NCBI GenBank assembly: GCA_019186985.1
Contig: JABARQ010000008.1
Span: 106,298-170,297 of the forward strand
Length of the DNA stretch: 64,000 nt
Direction: 5' to 3'
From: Prosthecobacter sp.
GTDB taxonomy: Bacteria > Verrucomicrobiota > Verrucomicrobiia > Verrucomicrobiales > Verrucomicrobiaceae
Below, piece after piece: positions 17,510 to 23,446 of the stretch. The stretch's first letter is position 1; each line of letters begins with the position of its first letter. The position numbers and the translations under genes are program-made. The notes beneath the pieces are model-generated. The model was not told the origin of the DNA and did not search any database. It saw only the letters and a list, made by a program, of their open reading frames with translations.

Positions 17510-18019
17510 ATGAAACGCATAGCATTCCTTGCCACGTTACTTCTGGCAGCGTGCAACGAGAATCAAACCGAGAAAACGCATACAGAAGCGCCTAAGATGA
17601 GCCAAACAATCCCAGGGAAGGCGATCACAATCGATAAGTTAGAGGCCATGTTCGAGAACATCTCCGAGACCACCGATTGGAATTTGAACGAGAAGATGCT
17701 GTGGGGATATTTCTTTACCCATCGTGAGCCGAAGGCGCTCGAACCGATTCGGGATGAACTTACCGCTGAGGGATATCGCTTTGTGGATTTATACCAGTCT
17801 GACGACGAGGATCAGGATGGCCCACCTCTTTGGTGGCTTCACGTCGAGCGAGAAGAGATTCATACTCCGCAGAGTTTAGATCAGCGGAATGACACTCTAT
17901 ACCTTCTCGCAGCTAGGCATGGCGTGGATTCCTACGACGGCATGGACATCGGCCCAATTCAAAACCAAGGCGAACAAGACGGTGGTGGACAACCGGCTAC
18001 CCGCCCCGAGACGAAATGA
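17510..18019 (+). CDS. RraB-like domain lipoprotein (cassette gene 1)
   Basis: The 169-residue protein starts with a lipoprotein signal: MKRIAFLATLLLAAC, lipobox LAAC with Cys15. The body resembles the ribonuclease E inhibitor RraB family: WGYFFTHREPKALEPIRDEL, AEGYRFVDLY, an acidic loop, a WWLHVER strand and the closing YDGMDIGPI motif. Classical RraB is a cytoplasmic regulator of RNase E. Here a lipid anchor would place the domain outside the cytoplasm, so the same role is doubtful. ATG 17510 is preferred over 17495 because it gives a clean signal peptide and lies 7 bp after the core GTTCGCC. The 3' end of the gene overlaps the attC-like site at 17969-18094. Confidence 0.68.
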   Translation: MKRIAFLATLLLAACNENQTEKTHTEAPKMSQTIPGKAITIDKLEAMFENISETTDWNLNEKMLWGYFFTHREPKALEPIRDELTAEGYRFVDLYQSDDEDQDGPPLWWLHVEREEIHTPQSLDQRNDTLYLLAARHGVDSYDGMDIGPIQNQGEQDGGGQPATRPETK

Positions 18020-18094
18020 CCCTCTTGGCTACAACCCTTTACCCTGTTGCGGAGTGGCGCTCCCGGTAGCCGGTGCCACACCTCGACGTTCGCC
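17969..18094. repeat. attC-like site 1
   Basis: The outer cores GGCGAAC (17969-17975) and GTTCGCC (18088-18094) are perfect reverse complements. The inner arms include CCGGCTACC (17993-18001) and GGTAGCCGG (18065-18073), also perfect. The site spans 126 bp, within the normal range for attC. It overlaps the end of cassette gene 1, a frequent arrangement in cassettes. Confidence 0.75.
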
Positions 18095-18115
18095 CAACTA
18101 ACAGCGCCATTCGCC

Positions 18116-18547
18116 ATGCAAAGAGCACATAGAGTCACATCGGTCGCGATTGCACTGCTACTTCTCATCTGCCCTTCTTCGCACGGGTCTCAGCCAGTTG
18201 TTTTATCCCTAGACTGGGAGCCAGCATGTGAGGGTAGTGCCATCACTGTGACATCTGATGCTGAGAAGACTATCATGGTTGAGGCTTTCGCTGCTCACTT
18301 TGCAGAATCACGAGAGTGGATATGCACCTACAGGGGTGGTGTTCTCGCCTCTGTTGTATATCGCCACTACAAGAACAGCCGAAAGCCTTCTGGAGAGGAG
18401 GGAGCCTTTACCACTCAGAGTGTATTGGATCGCATCGTAGTAGCAGCCATTACAGATGGTAGGCCGACGGACCTTCCAGACGACTTGAAGAAGGACTTTG
18501 ATGAGGTTATGCAGAAGGTAGCAGCAACGAAGAAAACCAAACCATGA
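18116..18547 (+). CDS. Hypothetical exported protein (cassette gene 2)
   Basis: The 143-residue product has a predicted signal peptide: a basic start, then VTSVAIALLLLICPSSHGSQ. About 115 mature residues follow, with two Cys and a Lys-rich end. I recognise no family. It is flanked by attC-like sites 1 and 2, and ATG 18116 is 22 bp after the right core of site 1, so it is read as a cassette gene. Codon use is less GC-biased than in the surrounding chromosome. The frame is open back to 18047, but that stretch runs into the attC site. Confidence 0.6.
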   Translation: MQRAHRVTSVAIALLLLICPSSHGSQPVVLSLDWEPACEGSAITVTSDAEKTIMVEAFAAHFAESREWICTYRGGVLASVVYRHYKNSRKPSGEEGAFTTQSVLDRIVVAAITDGRPTDLPDDLKKDFDEVMQKVAATKKTKP

Positions 18548-18564
18548 CCACAGACACGACCATC

Positions 18565-18703
18565 GGCCAAACGAGGGCGAACAAGGCGCTGGTGCCAACC
18601 GCCGGGGCTGCTGTGTCGGCCATGCTTTCTGTAACTTTAACCCGCCATCCCGTCTCGGAGCGCCACCCCGCCCCGGCGGTCGGCACAGCTTAGACGTTAG
18701 ACC
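18565..18703. repeat. attC-like site 2
   Basis: The outer cores GGCCAAAC (18565-18572) and GTTAGACC (18696-18703) pair with two mismatches; the right core fits the GTTRRRY consensus. The inner arms at 18592-18607 and 18671-18686 are 16-bp inverted repeats with one mismatch. The site spans 139 bp and includes GCGAACAAGGCGCTGG, shared in part with sites 1 and 3. Confidence 0.75.
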
Positions 18704-18730
18704 AACTGCAAACCATCCCTGACGCCACGA

Positions 18731-19180
18731 ATGGTCATTTACATAGTAGCCGCCATCGTGATCGTGCTGGCGGTCGCATGCCTTATACGATCACCTGGAC
18801 CGTATGCGCGAACCACGTTCGACGCTGGAGAGGACGGCACTGCCGCCGCCATCCACTTGCCGATCGAGCCACACGGTCTCGCGCTGTTTGTTGCCCCAGA
18901 TTGCACGCCAGGTTCCTCGAAGCTTATAGATGAGATGGTTGCAGTTTGGCCAGAGTTGTGGCCGAAGATAAAGTCATGCCTTGATGCCGAGATGAAGGAG
19001 TATGGTGTCGAGACCGTGTTGGGAAAAAACAACTTTATTGGATCGTTCGGCAGGACGACGCCTGAAGCTTATATGGGCGACAAAAGCGATATCATGATCC
19101 GTCTTGAGTTCGAGAAGCCGCCTCTCTGGGACTTTTTCATTCGCAGTTCGACCATTGTGCATTCACAGCCTGTATTCTAG
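18731..19180 (+). CDS. Hypothetical membrane-anchored protein (cassette gene 3)
   Basis: The 149-residue protein starts with one transmembrane segment (VIYIVAAIVIVLAVACLI), then a soluble domain of about 125 residues with mixed alpha/beta character and no recognised motif. It starts 28 bp after the right core of attC-like site 2 and ends 24 bp before site 3, so it has normal cassette geometry. Its function is unknown. Confidence 0.6.
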   Translation: MVIYIVAAIVIVLAVACLIRSPGPYARTTFDAGEDGTAAAIHLPIEPHGLALFVAPDCTPGSSKLIDEMVAVWPELWPKIKSCLDAEMKEYGVETVLGKNNFIGSFGRTTPEAYMGDKSDIMIRLEFEKPPLWDFFIRSSTIVHSQPVF

Positions 19181-19204
19181 CAAACACCATGAGCAAGATC
19201 ATCG

Positions 19205-19254
19205 GCCGAACGAGGACGAACCAGGCGCTGGAGGCGTCAGTTTGATCGTTCGGC
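19205..19254. repeat. attC-like site 3 (short)
   Basis: The cores GCCGAAC (19205-19211) and GTTCGGC (19248-19254) are perfect reverse complements 36 nt apart. The inside contains CGAACCAGGCGCTGG, like site 2. At 50 bp it is shorter than typical attC sites and may be minimal or trimmed. Confidence 0.6.
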
Positions 19255-19269
19255 TCAACCCAACACCGC

Positions 19270-19655
19270 ATGTTGCACCATCTGTCTTTCGCCGTCGCTG
19301 ATCTTGCGCGTTCTGGTGCCTTCTATGACGCCGCACTTGCTCCTCTTGGATGTGTCCGCGTATGGGAGGACGAGAGCGCCATCGGATACGGCTTCGCTGG
19401 TGGCGATGATAAGTTTGCCATCAAGCTTCGCCCTGGAAAAATTTCCGTTCCCGGCGAGGGCTTTCACGTCGCTTTTGCAGCACCATCCCGTGAGGCAGTG
19501 AAAGCCTTCTTTGATGCAGCACTTGGGCATGGCGGAAAGGACAACGGGGGGCGGGGCTTCATCCCGAATATGGCGATGACTACTACGCTGCCTTTGTTAT
19601 TGATCCAGACGGCTATCGTGTCGAGGCGGCAATCATTCAGGAGGGCGACGCATGA
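19270..19655 (+). pseudogene. VOC/glyoxalase-fold protein with a one-base frameshift (cassette gene 4)
   Basis: The N-terminal half reads as a VOC (glyoxalase/bleomycin-resistance) protein: MLHHLSFAVADLARSGAFYD, the metal-ligand-type His, and VWEDESAIGYGFAGG. After the G-run at 19546-19551 the frame is lost. One base off, the rest of the family reads clearly to TGA 19653-19655: GLHPEYGDDYYAAFVIDPDG then YRVEAAIIQEGDA. One base is therefore missing at the G-run, relative to an intact gene of about 128 codons. It could be a real inactivating mutation or a homopolymer sequencing error. The open frame running on to 19785 is an artefact. Members of this family bind or transform small molecules; the substrate is unknown. 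Confidence 0.7.
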
Positions 19656-19663
19656 TCATCACA

Positions 19664-19765
19664 CCAACCCAGAACGAAAAAAACGGACGCCATGTAACGG
19701 GTTGAAGGCTGCCTGTTCTGTCCGCATGTCCACTCCTCGCCGTCGCTTGATCCGAGTCGTTAGGC
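19664..19765. repeat. Possible attC-like site 4
   Basis: The right core GTTAGGC (19759-19765) fits GTTRRRY and is 16 bp before the next start codon. The left half is poorly matched, with ACCAAC near 19664. Short inner segments containing CGGAC and GTCCG could pair. The site may be degenerate; the left boundary is a guess. Confidence 0.4.
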
Positions 19766-19781
19766 GTTGCTCGCGCCACGC

Positions 19782-20249
19782 ATGAAAATGCCCATCAAGT
19801 TTTCTTTGATTGTCGTGCTGGCAATCGGGAGCATCTGGTCTCTCATTCATCTGCGGGCGCAGAGCTCACAGCGAAGACTCGCCGAGCTTCTGCCACGGAT
19901 TACGTCCATCACCCTTTACGATGTTCACGACCCCGCTGCCGATTCCAGCGCGCTCGCTTCTGCTGCTTCCGCTCATTTCCCGGTTGAGGCATTTCGACGC
20001 GCCTGCACATCGGCTGCCAGCGCGGGTGGAATTGCCCTTTGGAAGGGCTCATCTCTGGCGGTTATTACGTTGAGCGATGGCACGCAGCGTCAGGCGCGGT
20101 TCAGTTATCAGGGAGGCTTTTTCACGATTGACGGTTTCAGCGGTTATTTTGTTGTCCCGGGTTCGGAGTTTCAGCGCCTGCATCACCAGTTGATTCAGGA
20201 GCAGTTTGTCCCCAGACGCCATGAACGAAACAAGACCCGCAACGCCTAG
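19782..20249 (+). CDS. Hypothetical membrane-anchored protein (cassette gene 5)
   Basis: The 155-residue protein has an N-terminal membrane anchor (IKFSLIVVLAIGSIWSLIHL). A soluble domain follows that looks beta-rich, with TSITLYDVHDP, LAVITLSDGTQRQARFSYQG and FSGYFVVPGSEF. I know no family for it. ATG 19782 is chosen; ATG 19788 is equally possible. It is the last gene before the right island repeat, 52 bp downstream. No clear attC core follows it. Confidence 0.6.
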   Translation: MKMPIKFSLIVVLAIGSIWSLIHLRAQSSQRRLAELLPRITSITLYDVHDPAADSSALASAASAHFPVEAFRRACTSAASAGGIALWKGSSLAVITLSDGTQRQARFSYQGGFFTIDGFSGYFVVPGSEFQRLHHQLIQEQFVPRRHERNKTRNA

Positions 20250-20301
20250 CCATGCGCTGTAGCGAACAGCCGTCGCGAGGGCCATGAGACAAAGGCGGTT
20301 G

Positions 20302-20318
20302 GGCCGCACGACAGGCCC
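20302..20318. repeat. Right copy of 17-bp direct repeat flanking the accessory island
   Basis: Identical to 14058-14074. Here an extra G gives a GGGCC/GGCCC stem with an 8-nt loop. It lies 4 bp beyond the stop of the minus-strand Coa1-like gene, where a terminator would be expected. Confidence 0.75.
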
Positions 20319-20322
20319 TGGC

Positions 20323-20771
20323 TCAAGGCCGTCCGGAGGATGGCTGAAGCTGGATGACTTTGCCGCTGGTGGTTGCGGTCAGGGTTTCATAGGTCCAGGC
20401 GCCGTCCAATGAGGTGCCGCGCAGTTCGCTTCCGCCTCCCCCTGCGGGCCTTGCACGGTCATGCGGAGTTCGGCACGGCCTTTGCCGTCCTGGGTGTTCA
20501 GGCTGCCGTTGATCCGCCACGCGAGCTCCAGGGGGTCGCCGATCTCCTTCTTCAACTCCGTGCTGGCCTGCGCCGCCCGCAGTGCGTCCTCACAGGGCTG
20601 CGACATCCGCAGGCTGGCAAAGATGCCGACAAACAGAACGGTCACCAGCACCACCGGCACGGCCAGCAGCGCCAGGCATCCGCCGCAGCCCATCATGACC
20701 CCCTTGCCCACGGCGGAGGCGTTTTCCCGCTGCACGGCGGACGGATCACCAAACGGAGGCGGTGTGCTCAT
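20323..20771 (-). pseudogene. Coa1-like membrane protein with a frameshift
   Basis: From ATG 20771 the minus strand encodes a short Pro-rich start, a transmembrane segment (CLALLAVPVVLVTVLFVGIF), and a domain like the cytochrome oxidase assembly factor Coa1: IGDPLELAWRINGSLN then GKGRAELRMTVQGPQG. The frame is lost in the C-run at 20438-20442. The next frame completes the domain as LRGTSLDGAWTYETLTATTS, ending at 20323. One base is therefore missing relative to an intact gene of about 150 codons. The lesion may be real or a homopolymer error. With the island removed it would converge with the cytochrome c gene. Family assignment is by motif memory only. Confidence 0.6.
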
Positions 20772-20967
20772 GGCTTGGATTCAAACACCCGCACCGCCTT
20801 CAGTCACATCCTTTGTTGGGTGCACATGGAGGTTAGACCGGTTCTCAAAATGTCTGACTGATTCCCGTCGGCGGGGCGGCCGCATTGGCGGTGTCATTCA
20901 CTCGTCAGCTATTGTTCCAATAGCCTCCTCGCTCTTTCCTTGCCACTGAAGCAGCCGCGCTCGCCGG

Positions 20968-21262
20968 TCATTTCAGGCATTCTTTTTGAGAATCGGTCTG
21001 CCTGCGCCTGAACCGGACGATGCAGTTCCCCTTCAGCAGTTCCTTCACCTCGTGGGTTTTTTTCAAAGCCGGCCGCGGTGACCTCCGCTTCAAAGACCTC
21101 CTGCCCGGCGCGGACATGGTTCATGATGAAGTCGCTGGTCACCCCGGGGAATTCGTTTGAAGTCGATGAGCACCAGCTTGCCGCCCGGCTTCACGCTGGC
21201 CTCCTGGGCGGGCAGGCAGGTGACGAAGAGAAGGGCAAGGGCGGGAGCTTGGACATTTTCAT
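20968..21262 (-). pseudogene. Relic of a secreted class I SAM methyltransferase, internally deleted and frameshifted
   Basis: Reading the minus strand from ATG 21262 gives, after frame correction, a signal-peptide-like start ending LLFVTCLPAQEASVKPG. This runs directly into the C-terminal part of a methyltransferase: KPGGKLVLIDFKRIP, VTSDFIMNHVRAGQEVFEAE, VTAAGFEK and a final VKELLKGN with an Arg-rich end at TGA 20968. The whole SAM-binding core that should lie between is absent, as if deleted between two KPG-encoding stretches. Extra bases occur in a C-run near 21151 and an A-run near 21062. Non-functionality is clear from the deletion alone. The intact ancestor is inferred from the family pattern. 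Confidence 0.6.
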
Positions 21263-21452
21263 GCGAAGTCGGGGGCAGGTGCCAGGTGTCATTTGGGCAG
21301 ATCAAGGCCGCAGTTGCTGCGTAAAGTCCTCTCTTTGAAGAAAGACAAACTTTCTTTCACGGGTTTTTTGCATGTGTGCCCTACATGGGGCATTTTCTCA
21401 TGGCTTCCCCCCGGGTCTGGTGATTCATCATCGGTCTGCCAAACAATTTCCT

Positions 21453-23420
21453 ATGACAATGGATGCGCATGCAATCACAAGGTCCGATGGGACCCTATGT
21501 AAGTGGACGGGCTCATCGAGCTCTCCGTTCGGTTACACGGGTCTTGAGCGTGCGGGGGAGTGCCTGCTTCAATTTCTCTTTCCGGCTGTGTTTCAAGACG
21601 AGGCCATGAAACGGATGCGCCAGGCACTGGGGCAGGGCAGGGCGATGTGGGAGACACTCATGCTGCGCAAGGATGGCTCCGCCTTCTGGGCGGTCGTGGA
21701 GTGCTGCGTGACGCAGGATGATGAGGGGAGTGTTCTGGCCTGGCATGTGCGTGATGCCACGGCGGAGAAAATCTCCAGGACGGCCCGCATTCTGGAGCAG
21801 CGTCATGCCCGGTTTCTGGAGGTCCTGCCGGATGCGGTGCTGGTGCTGGATGCCAGCGCGCATGTGGTCTATGCCAGCCGGAAGACGCATGACCTGATGG
21901 GCCTGGGCGGCGGGCTGCTGGTGGGCCGTGATGCGGATGAGCTGCTGGTGCTGGATGGAAAATTTGGAGGGCACTGCCTGAAGCTGGCGGGCATGACGGA
22001 GGTCAGGCCGGGCGAGCCCCTGCGGGTGTTCCATGCGCAGCTCGTCCCTGCGGCGGGCGGGGCAGGGGTGAAGCTGAGCATGCGCCTGTTTGACACGGAC
22101 AGCGAGGCGGGGGTGCTCTGGCTGGTGATGGCCGAGGCGCAACAGCAGGCGCAGCAGGCGGGTGCCCCGGAAGAAAGGCCCCTTCTGGAGAGCCTTCGCA
22201 GGGAGGTGCTGCACGAAGAACAGGCGCCGCCGGCGGTCGCGCAGGCCGCACGCCCAAGGCCCCTGGTGCTGCTGGTGGATGACGAAGCCGCGATGCGGGA
22301 CATCCTGGCCATGCACCTTCAGGAGGATTTTGACGTCGTCTCGGCAAGAAACGGCGTGGAGGGCTTTGAGATGGCGCTGGCCCACCTTCCGGACATGATC
22401 CTGAGCGACATCCGCATGCCGGTGCGCAACGGCCTGGAGTTCTGCCGGGACCTGCGGGGTGATGAGCGCACGCAGGACATTCCGCTGGTGGTGCTGACGG
22501 CGACCGACGACCAGGCGATGAAGCTGGACTGCCTCGCCGCAGGTGCCACGGACTTCCTCTCCAAGCCCTGCTCGGGCACGGAGCTGAGGCTGCGCGCCCG
22601 GAACCTGTGCCGCATGCACCGCCAGCAGCAGGAGCTGGCCACCAAGACCCGGCGGCTGGAACAGGCGCTGCATGAGGTGAGGAAGAAGGATGAGCTGCTG
22701 GTCAGGCAGGAAAGGCTGGCCTCCCTGGGCCGCATGAGCGCAGGGCTCATCCACGAGATCAACAACCCGCTGAACTATTCCATGCAGGGACTGAACCTGC
22801 TCCGCCGTGCCGTGGACGGGCTGTCAGAGGAAGCCAGGACGGAGTTCATCGAAGTGCTGGATGACATCGAGGAGGGCGTGAACAGGGTGGCGCGCATCAT
22901 CGGCGACCTGCGTGGTTTTGCCGCCAGCCCGACCCGTGCGGTCCACCAGCCCGTCGGCCTGGCCTCCGTGGTCGAGCTGGCGCTCAAGCACCTCTCCCAC
23001 GTCTGGTCTCCGGTGTGCGAGCCGCAGGTCGAGATGCCGGAGGACTTCTGCATCCTTGGCGACAGGCACCAGATGGTGCAGGTGATGGTGAACCTGGTCA
23101 AAAACGCCCTGGATGCCATCGCTGCCAAGACTTATGCGGCGCAGGAGGAGCCCGCGCTGCTGCTGAAGGCGGTGCGTGCCGACGGCCGCGTGCGGCTGGT
23201 CATCCAGGACAACGGCACCGGCATGGAGCCTGAGGTGGCCGCCCACATCTTCGAGCCCTTCTACACCACCAAGGAGGTCGGCCAGGGCATCGGCCTCGGG
23301 CTTTCCATCTGCCATTCCATCCTCGCCGAGCATGGGGCGAAGGTGGATGTGGAGAGCGTTCCGGGCGAGTTCACTCGTTTCACCCTCGACTTTCCCGCGC
23401 CCGCCATGAGCGACATCTGA
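21453..23420 (+). CDS. PAS-REC-histidine kinase (receiver placed before the kinase core)
   Basis: The 655-residue cytoplasmic protein has PAS-like sensor segments (about 1-110 and 120-240), then a receiver domain about 265-385 (VLLVDDEAAMRDIL; phospho-acceptor Asp in DMILSDIRMP; Lys in FLSKPCS). A coiled-coil follows, then the kinase. The phosphorylatable His is in LGRMSAGLIHEINNPLNY, and the ATPase has N-box VNLVKNALDAI and glycine boxes DNGTGM and GQGIGLGLSI. The order REC then kinase is common in PVC and cyanobacterial hybrid kinases. No membrane span is seen. ATG 21453 is preferred over the 21372 frame start. It is the first gene of a four-gene operon ending at 29417; the next gene begins 26 bp downstream. 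Confidence 0.88.
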   Translation: MTMDAHAITRSDGTLCKWTGSSSSPFGYTGLERAGECLLQFLFPAVFQDEAMKRMRQALGQGRAMWETLMLRKDGSAFWAVVECCVTQDDEGSVLAWHVRDATAEKISRTARILEQRHARFLEVLPDAVLVLDASAHVVYASRKTHDLMGLGGGLLVGRDADELLVLDGKFGGHCLKLAGMTEVRPGEPLRVFHAQLVPAAGGAGVKLSMRLFDTDSEAGVLWLVMAEAQQQAQQAGAPEERPLLESLRREVLHEEQAPPAVAQAARPRPLVLLVDDEAAMRDILAMHLQEDFDVVSARNGVEGFEMALAHLPDMILSDIRMPVRNGLEFCRDLRGDERTQDIPLVVLTATDDQAMKLDCLAAGATDFLSKPCSGTELRLRARNLCRMHRQQQELATKTRRLEQALHEVRKKDELLVRQERLASLGRMSAGLIHEINNPLNYSMQGLNLLRRAVDGLSEEARTEFIEVLDDIEEGVNRVARIIGDLRGFAASPTRAVHQPVGLASVVELALKHLSHVWSPVCEPQVEMPEDFCILGDRHQMVQVMVNLVKNALDAIAAKTYAAQEEPALLLKAVRADGRVRLVIQDNGTGMEPEVAAHIFEPFYTTKEVGQGIGLGLSICHSILAEHGAKVDVESVPGEFTRFTLDFPAPAMSDI

Positions 23421-23446
23421 AATGGGCACGGCATCCACCCACGGTC

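Larger units (their letters stand above)
17497..20250. mobile_element. Integron-type gene-cassette array without an integrase (CALIN-like)
   Basis: Five small plus-strand genes follow one another. Between them lie sequences with attC hallmarks: inverted core sites (GGCGAAC/GTTCGCC, GCCGAAC/GTTCGGC, or GTTAGRC), imperfect inner inverted arms and a shared GCGAACAAG/CGAACCAG element. Each start codon lies 7-28 bp after a right-hand core, as in integron cassettes. No tyrosine integrase gene is present in this window. The gene products are unrelated to each other and to the flanks. The best three sites are annotated separately; the left core at 17497-17503 and the site near 19765 are less complete. 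Confidence 0.65.
14058..20318. mobile_element. Accessory island with restriction-modification pair and cassette array
   Basis: The 6.26-kb segment is bounded by the identical 17-bp repeats at 14058-14074 and 20302-20318. It contains a type II restriction-modification pair, a non-coding segment with long inverted repeats, and several small cassette-like genes with attC-like sites. Base composition is less GC-rich than its flanks. The flanking genes are the cytochrome c (plus) and the Coa1-like gene (minus); they would be convergent with a single hairpin between them if the island were absent. No integrase or transposase gene is visible inside, so the mechanism of entry is unknown. The boundaries are inferred from the repeats alone. 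Confidence 0.55.

Noticed and set aside
18565-18703. Rho-independent terminator after cassette gene 2
   Set aside because: There is no T-run, the arms are far apart, and the outer cores fit attC better.
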